From: Sporisorium sorghi
Taxonomy: Eukaryota > Basidiomycota > Ustilaginomycetes > Ustilaginales > Ustilaginaceae
Length of the DNA stretch: 64,000 bases
Direction: 5' to 3'
Assembly: GCA_023212695.1 (NCBI GenBank)
Contig: JALCCG010000016.1
Coordinates: 98,095-162,094 of the forward strand
Part shown: positions 16,263-25,614 of the stretch, one piece after another
Layout: each line of letters starts with the position of its first letter
How positions within the stretch are numbered: position 1 is the first letter of the stretch
Notes under the pieces: generated by a model
The model's database searches: none
Seen by the model: only the letters and a program-made list of their open reading frames with translations
Told to the model about the DNA's origin: nothing
Translations under genes and position numbers: made by a program

Positions 16263-17009
16263 TTATTCGTCGAATTCAGTGAAAAACACATCCGTCAAAA
16301 TGGCCTCCGCTCTCTTCAAGCTGGGGGAATCCAGCCTGCGGAGCATGCTCAGGATCCTCTCGATCTCCTCCGTTTCACTTCCGAAAACTGATAGCGGAAC
16401 CCCCTCAGTCTTGAGTTGGTCTTCGGGGAGGCACAGTTCGCCAGCTTCCCCTTGAATCAGGCTCGGCACCTCGCTGTCTTCAAAGTTAACCCAAGATGCA
16501 TCGATCGTATCCTGCATACTGCGATTCAAAAATTGCAGTTCATCCTCGCTGTATCTTCGCAAGAAAAGGCTGATTCCGAGATCCATTTGCTCGTGCAGCG
16601 CACCATGCAGCTTGAAGATCTCTCTTCCGGCAGGAGTCAGCGTAAATATGATTTCCTTTTTGTTATCCGGCAGATTCTCCATATGGAGAATCTGTTTATC
16701 AACCAATCTTTTGGTTATTTTGGAGACGCTGCCCTTCGGAATCCCGAACTGTTTGGAAATCGTGATCCCGTTAACAGGCTCCAATCTGCCTACCGCATCC
16801 ACCACGTGCAGCATCGTGACGGTCATTTCCCTCAGCAACTCGATTAGCTCCGGCTGATTGCAGCGTTGTATCATCCACTGTCTCTCTTCGTCATCCTCGG
16901 CCTGGAATTTCTTCTGCAGCACGGAAACCTTCTGCTTTAATTCAAGGATCCATTGATCCTTCCGAGAGGTTCGTTCCGAAGAAGAAGCAAAATTCCGGTC
17001 TATTTCCAT
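16263..17009 (-). CDS. MarR-type winged-helix regulator, extended form
   Basis: Regulator of 248 aa. The winged helix lies at about residues 58-135 (TVTMLHVVDAVGRLEPVNGITISKQFGIPKGSVSKITKRLVDKQIL), then the wing and a MarR-like dimerisation helix. It is about 100 residues longer than a simple MarR, with an N-terminal charged helix and a C-terminal acidic tail of unknown role. Divergent to it lies a truncated oxidoreductase gene whose promoter is flanked by two GTTTCC-type inverted repeats, the likely operator pair. Confidence 0.82.
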   Translation of the reverse strand: MEIDRNFASSSERTSRKDQWILELKQKVSVLQKKFQAEDDEERQWMIQRCNQPELIELLREMTVTMLHVVDAVGRLEPVNGITISKQFGIPKGSVSKITKRLVDKQILHMENLPDNKKEIIFTLTPAGREIFKLHGALHEQMDLGISLFLRRYSEDELQFLNRSMQDTIDASWVNFEDSEVPSLIQGEAGELCLPEDQLKTEGVPLSVFGSETEEIERILSMLRRLDSPSLKRAEAILTDVFFTEFDE

Positions 17010-17074
17010 ATCCGTATCTCCTTACGCTCGGCTATCGTCCTATTTAGTATAACAAGATCCTGGAACTAATTAAA

Positions 17075-17088
17075 GTTTCCTTGGAAAC
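17075..17088. promoter_or_regulatory. Inverted-repeat operator, copy 1
   Basis: GTTTCC-TT-GGAAAC, a perfect dyad about 65 bases upstream of the MarR-type gene. It lies just before a TTGACT (17093-17098) that could be a plus-strand -35 box. Confidence 0.65.
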
Positions 17089-17121
17089 AATATTGACTTA
17101 ATGGGCATGGATATATTAATT

Positions 17122-17136
17122 TGTTCCCTAGAAACA
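17122..17136. promoter_or_regulatory. Inverted-repeat operator, copy 2
   Basis: TGTTCCCTAGAAACA repeats the GTTYCC/GRAAC dyad of copy 1, 47 bases away. The two copies flank the presumed plus-strand promoter, a layout suited to repression by a dimeric MarR protein. Confidence 0.6.
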
Positions 17137-17181
17137 TATTTATAATCACGGAGACAATATTCCTGAGAAGAGAGGTCATTT

Positions 17182-17280
17182 ATGAGAGCCGTTATTGTGT
17201 TTGATCATCCCTATGGCGGAAGGCATCCGAAAATGTTGCCCATCGAAGAAGTTTTTCTGAAGCACGGGTTCGTTTTCTGA
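17182..17280 (+). pseudogene. N-terminal remnant of a flavodoxin-fold NAD(P)H oxidoreductase
   Basis: A 32-codon open frame with a good ribosome site (AGAGAGG) starts MRAVIVFDHPYGG and stops at TGA 17278-17280. The IVFDHPY opening is typical of KefF/MdaB-like NAD(P)H dehydrogenases, which continue for about 170 more residues; none of that follows before the chitinase terminator. The gene is therefore a 5' relic still sitting behind its operators and divergent from its likely regulator. Confidence 0.6.
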
Positions 17281-17329
17281 ACCATACGCAGCAGCGTTTC
17301 AGCCGACTGTAAGCTGTACCCATGAATCG

Positions 17330-17374
17330 AAAAAAAGATGCCTCCAGGCAGCGTCAAATCGCCTGAAAGGCATC
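17330..17374 (-). terminator. Terminator of the chitinase gene
   Basis: Stem GATGCCT-TTCAGGC / GCCTGG-AGGCATC on the minus strand followed by seven T, 27 bases after the stop codon. Confidence 0.9.
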
Positions 17375-17400
17375 CATTTAATTTGATTCCGTCATGTTTA

Positions 17401-20400
17401 TTAGTTCAATAACTCCGCTACGCGCAGCAATCTCATGACAGTTACAACCGTTTGAGCTTTCGTCACATGGGATTGCGGATCCAGCTTGGCAGCGGATACC
17501 CCCTGCATAATCTTCTGTTCCACTACGAAGGCGACGGACAACTTCGCATAGGACGACACCTTGGAGTGATCTTTGAATTTGTTTAACAGCCCTTGACCAG
17601 CCTCATTCTTCTTGCCTGCATATTCCAGTACACTGCTCAGGATAACAGCCAATTCCTCACGGGTAATCAGACTGTTTGGATCAAAGATATCGCCTGTACG
17701 CCCCTTCACCAGCCCTGCTGCCTTGGCAGCCGCAATTTCTTTGGCATAAGGGGCATTCGCGCTCACATCCTGGAAATTAGCAAGGCTATCATCTGGAAGA
17801 ATACCCAGCCCTTTCACGACAATGGATATCATTTCGGCACGGGTAATGTTTTTATTCGCACCAAACGTGCTGATGCTCTCCCCAGACACAATCATCTTCG
17901 CAGCCGCTTGTGCCACGTCTTCCTGTGCCCAAGAAGGAATCCTATCGTTAAACCGGACATCCTGCTGAAGCAGAACATAAATACCGCTTCCCGTCCTCCT
18001 CATCTCCACGGTAACCGTACCGTCCGCATTATCCTTATACAAGGTTGGAGAGGATCGAAGCTCATTTGTGCCTGATATATAAACCACTCCGCCCGCGCGC
18101 TTTGTATCTATCTTTTTGGCATCCACGGTTACCAGCTCACTGACATAGGATTTCCCGTAATGTTTCAGCTCCGTAGTTGTTTTATCCGCGTTCAGCTGCT
18201 CGAGCTTGAACAACAGCGGAGAAGTCAGAGTTTCTTTACCCTTAAGCAGGGATGCCACGCTCGTTGCATCGGCTGCACCGGGAGCCACAATGGAGACTTT
18301 CACATGGCCGGAAACCGAGATCAGCGAAGCCGGAATCCGATATTCTGTGCCGTTTACGATAACGGACAGACTTGCCTGGGCTCCTTTTTTCGCGATGGCT
18401 GCAATCACTTCTTGTGGAATCTCAAACTCAGCCTGCTTCGCACCCGTGCCCGCATGAATCTGGAAGCTGGAAGAGTCCGAAAGGTTAATGCTATTAACTG
18501 CTGCCGTTGGCACGGTAACCACTGCCTTATCTCCCTCAAGCACAACTTTTGCTTCCAGTTCATCCTTTCCTTTAGGCGGCTGCGGCGTCGAAGGCGTAGT
18601 AGAACCGGATCCGCTTGATCCGCCGGAACCCTCAGATCCGCCTGTGCTGTTGCCAGAAGTCGTAACGCTCAGTAGATTCGAAGCGCTGGATACGCGGTTA
18701 ATTTCATCCCCCGCCCGATCCACAGCAAGCACATGAATCTTGTAATTCGTTAGAGCGTTAAGGCCATTAATGATATAACCCTTCTCGGTGACTGAACCTG
18801 CCAATGCATGGTTCACATAGACTTCGTACCCCGTTGCCCCTGGCACTGCATCCCATGTGACTTGAATGGAGCTGGAGTCGGCATTGACCCGTTGAAGATT
18901 CGTTGGGGCCTGTAATGCTGAAGCATTGACTTTGCCGTTAACCGGCAGGTCATGGACTAATTGGGTGGTTAATGTTTTATTACGATCACCGCTTATTTCC
19001 CAGCTCATGACACCTGCAATATCCAACGATTTCACGATGGAAGCCGTATACTTCATGGTGTTCTTATCGTTGTAGGTGATGAACACTTTATTCTGATCAT
19101 TGTACAGATAAGGCACCTTAGCCGATTCGTTCCAATATCTCTTGTACCCGTTCTTGTCGATGTAGTTGTTCTCGAGATCACTGAAATCGAAAATGGCATT
19201 TTCCCAAGACTTCAAATCAGTCCCGCCCTTATTGCAAGTCTGATACTGACCGAGTGGCCCGCAGCCATCCCAGCCCTTGCCATAGTAGGGTACTCCCACA
19301 ATCAATTTATGCTGTGGTACCCCGCCATTCAGATGGCCTAACAATCCGCCAAGCACATGATTTCTTGGAGCAGAAGACTTTGAAAGAGCTTTATCATAGA
19401 ACAATGGTGAATTATGATGACCAAACGGGTCATCTTTGCCACTATAGTCATAAGTCATAATATTAATGAAATCCAGATACTGGACTGAATTCGCAAAATC
19501 TGCGTTAACGGTAAAGTTATCTCCCTGACCGGAAGCAATCGTCAGCAGATAATATTTTCCATCTTCTGACCCCGCAGCATCCAATGCCTCGCGAACGGTT
19601 TTCATTAATAATGTGAAGTTTTCTTTATCCTCCGGTGCTCTGGAGTTTTCTTCCACCCCACCTTCGACCGGGTACTCCCAATCGATATCCAAACCGTCAA
19701 GCTTGTAGTCCCGGAGGAATTTCACAGCAGAGTTAGCAAAAGCACGGCGTGTTTCTTCCGTCATGGCTACATTAGAAAAATTTCTAGACCAGGACCAGCC
19801 GCCTACTGAAACCATAAGCTTCAAATGAGGGTTCGATGCCTTGATGGATTCGAAAGCTGCGAAATTCTGAAAATCAAATGTCGGATCTCCAATCACAATT
19901 TCTCCGTCATGGACGTATCGATCCTGTGCAGGAATATTAGGGTCTTCGCAGGCTCTCGGCCCGCTCCCGTATTTTTTCCAGCATATATCGGCGAAGGCAT
20001 AGTTAATGTGGGTGATCTGTGATACATCCAAGTCACCAGGATGAAAATTACGCTCTTCGGTACTAGCTGACCAAGAAGTGTAGTACGTAATATTGTTATA
20101 ATTGCTGCCAGGCACTACCGACACAGCTTCGCTTTCAGGCGAAGTCCATAGGCTGTTATGACCCACTATCTTATACGAATAGGTCTTTCCTTCTTCCAGT
20201 CCAGCAGCTACATATCGGCTCCCGCTACTCGAGCCAACCTTTACCCCATCCTGATAAATGTCGTAACTTGTGGCCCCGGGCACCGGTGCCCAGCCAAGTG
20301 AAGCCGTAGATCGTGTAGTAGTGACTACTTGTAACCCTCGAGGTTGAGCCAGCTCCCCCCATTTAAGGGTAACAGCATTACTATTGGCGGATGCTTCCAA

Positions 20401-21102
20401 AGCTCCATTCACACTTCTCTGTGCACCTACTTTAAAAGTATAAGTCTCTCCTGCTTCCAAAGGTCCATAAGTAGCCGTGGTAACGGAGTTTTCCCAAGTG
20501 CCGCCTTTCCATGCTCCATTAATATAAATGTCATAGGCTTCGGCCCCGGGACTCGAACCCCAACTCAGCGTAACCGTATCTTCCGTTGCATCTTCAATCT
20601 TAAGATGACTTGGAGGAGTCAACGGTGCATCTTTATATTCAGCTTCATCTTTGGTTGTGGTGAATTCCAATACATTGCTTTTGTGTTCTTTTTTCACGTC
20701 GCCGTCCCAAGTAATATAGATTCGGTAGGTCGTTTCAGGTGTCAATCCGGTCACCGCACGAGTCCAGAAGTTTCCCCATGCCAGCCAGTTGCCTGAATCC
20801 GCGTCCCACACTTGTATATTATTTTCACCTTCGACGGGTTTGAAATCCCATTGAAATATCGCCATGTTATGAGAGACACTTTCAATACGAAGATTCTGCG
20901 GCGCCAACGGATCCTGAGATCCATAAGTTGCGCTTGTTACCGTCAACGGATCGACGCTGGAACTGACTGCCGGTATGTCTGAGGGAGGGGCACCATCTGA
21001 AGCATAGGATACAGGCGCGTTGAGAAGAGGGGTAAAGATAAGGATTAGAGCCAGAAACCATACCACCCATTTCGGGTGCTTTTTCGTCATAAATGAGTTC
21101 AC
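17401..21102 (-). CDS. SLH-anchored GH18 chitinase with fibronectin type III domains
   Basis: Secreted modular chitinase of 1233 aa. Order: signal peptide (to about residue 34), three FN3 domains (about 65-150, 160-245, 252-330), a GH18 barrel (about 338-725) with SVGGWSWS and the catalytic DGLDIDWE (469-476, acid E476), a fourth FN3 (about 745-820), a Gly/Ser/Pro linker, a 190-residue region of unknown type, and three S-layer homology repeats at the C-terminus (about 1050-1230) that bind secondary cell-wall polymer. It hydrolyses chitin at the cell surface. Start: GTG at 21102, six bases after AGAGGTG; longer frames to 21180 lack a signal peptide at their N-terminus. A cre site at 21240 suggests catabolite repression. 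Confidence 0.93.
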   Translation of the reverse strand: MNSFMTKKHPKWVVWFLALILIFTPLLNAPVSYASDGAPPSDIPAVSSSVDPLTVTSATYGSQDPLAPQNLRIESVSHNMAIFQWDFKPVEGENNIQVWDADSGNWLAWGNFWTRAVTGLTPETTYRIYITWDGDVKKEHKSNVLEFTTTKDEAEYKDAPLTPPSHLKIEDATEDTVTLSWGSSPGAEAYDIYINGAWKGGTWENSVTTATYGPLEAGETYTFKVGAQRSVNGALEASANSNAVTLKWGELAQPRGLQVVTTTRSTASLGWAPVPGATSYDIYQDGVKVGSSSGSRYVAAGLEEGKTYSYKIVGHNSLWTSPESEAVSVVPGSNYNNITYYTSWSASTEERNFHPGDLDVSQITHINYAFADICWKKYGSGPRACEDPNIPAQDRYVHDGEIVIGDPTFDFQNFAAFESIKASNPHLKLMVSVGGWSWSRNFSNVAMTEETRRAFANSAVKFLRDYKLDGLDIDWEYPVEGGVEENSRAPEDKENFTLLMKTVREALDAAGSEDGKYYLLTIASGQGDNFTVNADFANSVQYLDFINIMTYDYSGKDDPFGHHNSPLFYDKALSKSSAPRNHVLGGLLGHLNGGVPQHKLIVGVPYYGKGWDGCGPLGQYQTCNKGGTDLKSWENAIFDFSDLENNYIDKNGYKRYWNESAKVPYLYNDQNKVFITYNDKNTMKYTASIVKSLDIAGVMSWEISGDRNKTLTTQLVHDLPVNGKVNASALQAPTNLQRVNADSSSIQVTWDAVPGATGYEVYVNHALAGSVTEKGYIINGLNALTNYKIHVLAVDRAGDEINRVSSASNLLSVTTSGNSTGGSEGSGGSSGSGSTTPSTPQPPKGKDELEAKVVLEGDKAVVTVPTAAVNSINLSDSSSFQIHAGTGAKQAEFEIPQEVIAAIAKKGAQASLSVIVNGTEYRIPASLISVSGHVKVSIVAPGAADATSVASLLKGKETLTSPLLFKLEQLNADKTTTELKHYGKSYVSELVTVDAKKIDTKRAGGVVYISGTNELRSSPTLYKDNADGTVTVEMRRTGSGIYVLLQQDVRFNDRIPSWAQEDVAQAAAKMIVSGESISTFGANKNITRAEMISIVVKGLGILPDDSLANFQDVSANAPYAKEIAAAKAAGLVKGRTGDIFDPNSLITREELAVILSSVLEYAGKKNEAGQGLLNKFKDHSKVSSYAKLSVAFVVEQKIMQGVSAAKLDPQSHVTKAQTVVTVMRLLRVAELLN

Positions 21103-21239
21103 CGTTTTCACCTCTGTCGATATATTTCGATTGCAAAGGATACAGCATTTTTCCATGAATGTCTGTTCTCTCGGTGTCATCGGGTTATATCCATGATGGC
21201 TTGCCCCATTTCGAATTTCGCCCGAAATTCAACTTATTT

Positions 21240-21253
21240 TGAAAGCGGTTACT
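21240..21253. promoter_or_regulatory. cre site (CcpA box) upstream of the chitinase gene
   Basis: TGAAAGCGGTTACT matches the consensus TGWAANCGNTNWCA at 13 of 14 positions. At about 140 bases before the chitinase start it fits repression when better sugars are present. Confidence 0.65.
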
Positions 21254-21735
21254 ATTTTTTCCAGATGGATTGTGTAACGTTTATCATATCCCCCTCTTCA
21301 TTCCAGTATATCAATCTCTTATCCCAACGCTCTGCTACAGCCTCCCTTCAAAGAACTTCATATATTTTTAATGCATATTCATATTTGTATCATGGAACCT
21401 AACCTCTCTATTGAGAAGGGATACATTTCCATAAACATGGGATAAAATCTTGTGATTTTATATTCTGTTAATAAATTCAATCTATATAGAATCAGCTAGT
21501 GTCCACTAAACGAATGTTTTGCATAAAAAAGAAAAGGAGTACCATCATAAAAAAACTCAAGCAGCCGTTACATCTGCTCAAGGGGAAGCGTTCCATATTC
21601 AGCCCGTTGAATTATCCGATCCCAAAAGCAACGAAGTGCCATAATGAAGCCTTCTAGGATTCCAAGCGGGGCGGGGCGATTAAACCCACTGTACGAATGG
21701 AGCCGGTCCAGTAATCAAAGCAGACGTATGAGCTG
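21254..21735. other. Intergenic region with a possible decayed small gene
   Basis: AT-rich sequence upstream of the chitinase gene. On the plus strand AAAAGGAG at 21533 is followed seven bases later by ATA, not ATG, then 36 open codons (KKLKQPLHLLKGKRSIF...) to a TAG, with the same frame continuing past that stop and a later TAA up to the terminator at 21736. This could be a small gene with a lost start codon. I do not recognise the product. Confidence 0.3.
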
Positions 21736-21762
21736 AAAAAGAGCCCTCCAGGGGCTCTTTTG
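21736..21762 (+). terminator. Intrinsic terminator
   Basis: AAAAAGAGCCC-TCCA-GGGGCTCTTTT: a strong short hairpin with T-tract on the plus strand and an A-run before it, so it could also serve the minus strand. No intact plus-strand gene ends here. Confidence 0.8.
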
Positions 21763-21805
21763 TCTATTCACTTCCCTATGTAAGCAAACCATAATAATCT
21801 TCGAT

Positions 21806-22174
21806 CTACTTCATCGAACTTAAATGCTCATGCTTTAATTTCCATGATCCCTCGACATCTCGAATAAACACATTGGTGGCTCTGCCGCTCCCGGACATAA
21901 ATGTCCCCTGGTGATAACCCTCGAAGTGATAGGTGTAGATACACACCGCCGAATGGGCATCACTCGCAATCCATTCCACATCCTCCGCCCGGTATACCTC
22001 CTCCCGAATGGCATCCCACGCCTGCTCGAAATACAACCTGATCTCATCCAAGGTCGTGCAGCTCCGGTCCGAAAACCAATAAACCGCCTCTTCATCCAGC
22101 AGCCGGGCCACTTGATCAAAGTCATGTGTGTTCGTAGCCGCAATATAAGCCTCAAGTGCGTTCTGATATGACAT
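21806..22174 (-). CDS. SnoaL/NTF2-like protein
   Basis: Protein of 122 aa with the NTF2-like (SnoaL, DUF4440-type) pattern: an N-terminal helix (YQNALEAYIAATNTHDFDQVARLLDEEAVYWF), a shared cone-shaped fold and the closing strand (VFIRDVEGSWKLKHEHLS). Such proteins are small isomerases, binding proteins or of unknown role; no active site is clear. GGTTAAGC before the ATG is a weak ribosome site. It is a single gene. Confidence 0.82.
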   Translation of the reverse strand: MSYQNALEAYIAATNTHDFDQVARLLDEEAVYWFSDRSCTTLDEIRLYFEQAWDAIREEVYRAEDVEWIASDAHSAVCIYTYHFEGYHQGTFMSGSGRATNVFIRDVEGSWKLKHEHLSSMK

Positions 22175-22223
22175 TTCGCTTAACCTCCCATCTCTAATCC
22201 ATTATAAGGATGGCACATTTTTT

Positions 22224-22388
22224 TTACTGAACCTTTTTCCACACACCGGCTTGGCCAGGCGTTTCCCCTTTGGTCCACCATTTTGCTTCACAAACAGCTC
22301 CATTGTAAGATACCCGTTCACCGCCAATGTAAGCCTTGGAGCTGTTCCAAGCCACGGTTGCTTTGTTAAAGTCCTGCGACTTCTCCAT
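22224..22388 (-). pseudogene. Chitin-binding module (CBM5/12) fragment
   Basis: The frame ending at TAA 22224-22226 encodes about 45 residues of a CBM5/12 module: AWNSSKAYIGGERVSYNG, CEAKWWTKGETPG and VWKKV, with the aromatic residues that stack on chitin. No signal peptide or catalytic domain precedes it; upstream codons in this frame look non-coding. It is the 3' end of a lost chitinase or chitin-binding protein gene. Confidence 0.7.
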
Positions 22389-22568
22389 AAAACAGAACGT
22401 ACACAGGAACTCAACGTTGAACAGGTTCTCAACACGCCGGATGAGCACGAAGATATCATTGCCCTCACCGATCGTCTGACCTCTTCCCTGGCTGAGGCAA
22501 TTGAAGCCGCTGAGGAAGTAGTCCGGCTGCTGCGTGGGCATATAAAAAATGAAGGAACACACAGATGA
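22370..22568 (+). pseudogene. Possible remnant of an unknown helical protein
   Basis: Of all frames here, the plus one ending at 22568 looks most protein-like: an acidic amphipathic helix run (NTPDEHEDIIALTDRL, then SLAEAIEAAEEVVRLLRG) with GC-rich third positions. It has no plausible start and meets the CBM relic of the opposite strand at its 5' end. I do not recognise the family. Confidence 0.35.
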
Positions 22569-22583
22569 TCTGTATGCTCCTTC
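22543..22583 (-). terminator. Terminator of the GTPase/tubulin operon
   Basis: On the minus strand GAAGGAGCATACAGAT / ATCTGTGTGTTCCTTC forms a stem of about 16 bp followed by ATTTTTTAT, just after the last stop codon of the long operon. Confidence 0.88.
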
Positions 22584-22596
22584 GGCCTCATTATAT

Positions 22597-25500
22597 TCAA
22601 TTTCCGCTGCCAGGCTCATTCTCAGATGTCTCATTTATTTCAGATGTTCCATTCTCAGGCGTCTGCTCTTCAGAAAGCGCACTTTCATCGGACAGCTCAT
22701 AAGATACGCCATCCACAACAACCTTGTCGATTAGGGACACATCCAGCGGTTTATCCAACTTCACGATGATTTTGCTTGTATATGGCAGGTTCTGCTGTGA
22801 GTCATTGTCGGTTCCTGAGGACCCCGGTTCTTCTCCACTATCAACCGACTCGGAAGAGTCTGAGCCTGCTCCTTCTGCGTCTCCCACTGTTGTGCCCAAA
22901 TTCGAATTCGTCTGATCCTGGCTCGAACCAGAATCCGTTCCTGTTGGAGCGGTGTCCGCTCCCCCTGTTGTTTCATCCGCGCACGTCCGCGATAGTTCAG
23001 GACTTGCCGCTTCAAACAATGGGTTTGCATCCTGACCCAGGACCTGGAGATTCTCCATATTGAAATCCCGGCAAGCCGCCGATTGTTTGAAATGGAAGCT
23101 CAGTTCAGTCAAGCCCTTCTGTTCACCTTCTTCCACTACGGACGCCGTCAACAGCGGCTGCTCCGGAACGGTATCCTGCGAAACAGGAGGTACGCTAACT
23201 GGAGGCGTAACGACTGAATTCGGATCAGCAGGATCCGAAGGTGTCTTCCCGTTTTGCACCATGAGAAAGATACCGCCTGCCAAGATGAGGACAAGTGCAG
23301 CTGAAGCTATTTTTACGAACCTCGGATGGCTTCGGATAAATCTCATGAATGGCGAAGCCAGCTCAGCCCTAACCTTCGTATAGACCCCTTTAAGAACAGG
23401 GTCAGGGTTACTAAAATAAGTCTTCACATACTCCTTATTCTTGAATGCTTCGCGGTCATGGGTCTTGAAGTACTGGACGATCGCGGCAGCATAAGCCGGC
23501 ACGAGACCCCGTGGTTTAACGAATACCGGCTGCTTCGCAGACCATTGAATATACTGGTAGACCACTTCAGGACTCTTGCTGTACTTATGTACATAATCCA
23601 GCAGGCCACGGTAGTCAATAGCGCCGGAATGAATCTCCGTGCAGAAGGCCAAGGTGATGCTTTCAAAATGGGATGGCGCCACATCCTGCTGCAGCCACCT
23701 CCGCATAATATGCTGGGTGCGCTCCCGCTCCTCGGTTGAAAGATCGGCAAGCACCTCCGCTTTAACTTCGGTTCTGCTGCACCACTGGTACAGCGCCAGC
23801 ATGACAGCCGCTTTGGAGCGTATTCGGGAATCAAAACGTTCTACCCACCCTTTGAATTCCTTGGGCATTTGCAGAAATCCAATGTCCAGAAGCTGCTTCC
23901 GGTTCAATTGCTCAGGCTCCAATTCTCGCAAGAGAAAGAGGTTGGCTGCATAAATCATTCGGTCTGCAAATGCGGTCCCGCCTTGGTAACGACCGATCCC
24001 CCGCTCTTCGTGATGCTCCAGGGAATCCAATTGATCCAGCACGGCGTTGACCGCTCTTACAGGATCTGCATCATGCTGTAATTTATCGATGAGCTGGGCT
24101 TCAGCCAGCCTAACATAATTCTCCTGTTCCAGCAGAAGGGGATGGTTCCTCACCCATAGACTGATCAGATCAACCAGATCCGTTGGCGTTGCCCTCTGTT
24201 TCATACTGGCTTTCATATAAGGATCGAACATCAGCGCAGGCAGCCCCGGGCTGGTCAGCACCCTGGCATAGAAGGCACGGCTTAGAGCCGGACTGCCCTC
24301 CAGCAAGCCATAAATCGCCTGGGTCACATCTTGACGCTGCTTCGACAAGGCATTATTTAATGAGCGAATAAAATATTCCACAATCATGTCATTGTGCTGT
24401 CTAGGGTTGATGCTGTGATAGTCCTTCACGGACCCGGCAATCGCCGGATCGGGAACCTGTCCTCCCTTCACAAGCTCAAACTCATGGGCAAACAGGGCAA
24501 GGAACAGATCATCCAGCCGTTTCTTTAAACCCAGAGCCCCGGCTGGCTCCAGATAGAGCAGCAAGGCACGAAGCACAGCAAACTTATGGTCGGTATACAG
24601 ATCTTCACGGCCCTCTTCGATCTGGAACAGCACGCATAAATCGTCGTAGCTATCCAGAGAAATCTGGCGGGACGGCTCCATATCCGAGAGCATCTGCTCC
24701 GCGAAGGCAAAAAAACGTTCGGATCGGGCCAGATCCAGCACTGTATCCCATGCAAAATCAAGATAAGGCTGCTCGGACCATTTCAAATCCGCATTAATGA
24801 CCCTTCCGGCAGCAAGCTCAAATAAATAGTCCTTCTCAATGTTGCGGTCATTCAGGCGCAGGCCGCCCTTCTCCACGAACATGAGATGAAGTCCCTTCTT
24901 GCTGTAGGGTTCCTTGGCATACGTTACGAACCCAAGCACCCGGCGCAGCGCATAAGGCAGTCGGCCAAACAACACAAAGAGCAGCTGCTCCGCCTTCGCG
25001 GACAACTGTTCCACCGGTACATCCAGTACGATATACACCTTTTTCTTACCCGCAGCTGCGGTTATCGATGCATAGAGCAGTTGCTTGAATACCTTCTCGT
25101 CAATGCCCAGCTCCTGCAGTAAGGCCGGGGTTTGGTCAGGCGAGACAGGAACTTGCGGGTGAGCCTGAACCGGCATGGCAGATAACTCCGGCAGCTCTAT
25201 CCCCTCTTCAATATCGTAATGATTGGCAAAAGAGGCCTGAAGCCAAGTCCGGTAAGCGGAATGCTCATCTTCCAGAAATCCGTCAGGAATCACATAATGG
25301 TGCGTAAAAAAAGCGCTGCGAAGTCCCGTGAAATCCGCTGGCTGAAACACACTGCGCCCCAGCACCGTCTCCCCTGTTTCCGTATGGAACAGATGAAGAG
25401 CGGCAGGATAAGCCTCGGCGTCCTTCTCGCTGCGTGCCGTAAGCTCTGCCGGAGCTTCATACTGGCAAAAGGGATGCAGCACCTTTTTGATATAAGAGGG

Positions 25501-25614
25501 TTCCAATCCTGACGAGCGCGCAACCGTATCAAATCCTTCAGCCGAGCGAAACACGCCCCGCCGTTCCCTCGTGTACATTTGCTGCTGTATGTTTCGGAAA
25601 GGGAAATCCGGCAC
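22597..25614 (-). CDS. GTPase-associated protein 1 (GAP1)-like membrane protein
   Basis: Large protein of 1005 aa. The N-terminus (QQMYTRERRGVFRSAEGFDTVARSSG ... TGETVLGRSVFQPADFTGLRSAFFTHHYVIP) looks like the GAP1-N2 domain that comparative genomics links to DO-type GTPases. Then come about 600 mostly helical residues, one membrane segment (about 770-790, ALVLILAGGIFLMV), and an outside tail rich in Ser, Gly, Asp, Thr with a small folded part (KIIVKLDKPLDVSLIDKVVVDG). The start is GTG, overlapping the last base of the GTPase stop (TAGTG), so both are co-translated. Known: family association with GTPases. Inferred: an inside GTPase-responsive domain tethered to the membrane. Function unproven. 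Confidence 0.72.
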   Translation of the reverse strand: MPDFPFRNIQQQMYTRERRGVFRSAEGFDTVARSSGLEPSYIKKVLHPFCQYEAPAELTARSEKDAEAYPAALHLFHTETGETVLGRSVFQPADFTGLRSAFFTHHYVIPDGFLEDEHSAYRTWLQASFANHYDIEEGIELPELSAMPVQAHPQVPVSPDQTPALLQELGIDEKVFKQLLYASITAAAGKKKVYIVLDVPVEQLSAKAEQLLFVLFGRLPYALRRVLGFVTYAKEPYSKKGLHLMFVEKGGLRLNDRNIEKDYLFELAAGRVINADLKWSEQPYLDFAWDTVLDLARSERFFAFAEQMLSDMEPSRQISLDSYDDLCVLFQIEEGREDLYTDHKFAVLRALLLYLEPAGALGLKKRLDDLFLALFAHEFELVKGGQVPDPAIAGSVKDYHSINPRQHNDMIVEYFIRSLNNALSKQRQDVTQAIYGLLEGSPALSRAFYARVLTSPGLPALMFDPYMKASMKQRATPTDLVDLISLWVRNHPLLLEQENYVRLAEAQLIDKLQHDADPVRAVNAVLDQLDSLEHHEERGIGRYQGGTAFADRMIYAANLFLLRELEPEQLNRKQLLDIGFLQMPKEFKGWVERFDSRIRSKAAVMLALYQWCSRTEVKAEVLADLSTEERERTQHIMRRWLQQDVAPSHFESITLAFCTEIHSGAIDYRGLLDYVHKYSKSPEVVYQYIQWSAKQPVFVKPRGLVPAYAAAIVQYFKTHDREAFKNKEYVKTYFSNPDPVLKGVYTKVRAELASPFMRFIRSHPRFVKIASAALVLILAGGIFLMVQNGKTPSDPADPNSVVTPPVSVPPVSQDTVPEQPLLTASVVEEGEQKGLTELSFHFKQSAACRDFNMENLQVLGQDANPLFEAASPELSRTCADETTGGADTAPTGTDSGSSQDQTNSNLGTTVGDAEGAGSDSSESVDSGEEPGSSGTDNDSQQNLPYTSKIIVKLDKPLDVSLIDKVVVDGVSYELSDESALSEEQTPENGTSEINETSENEPGSGN

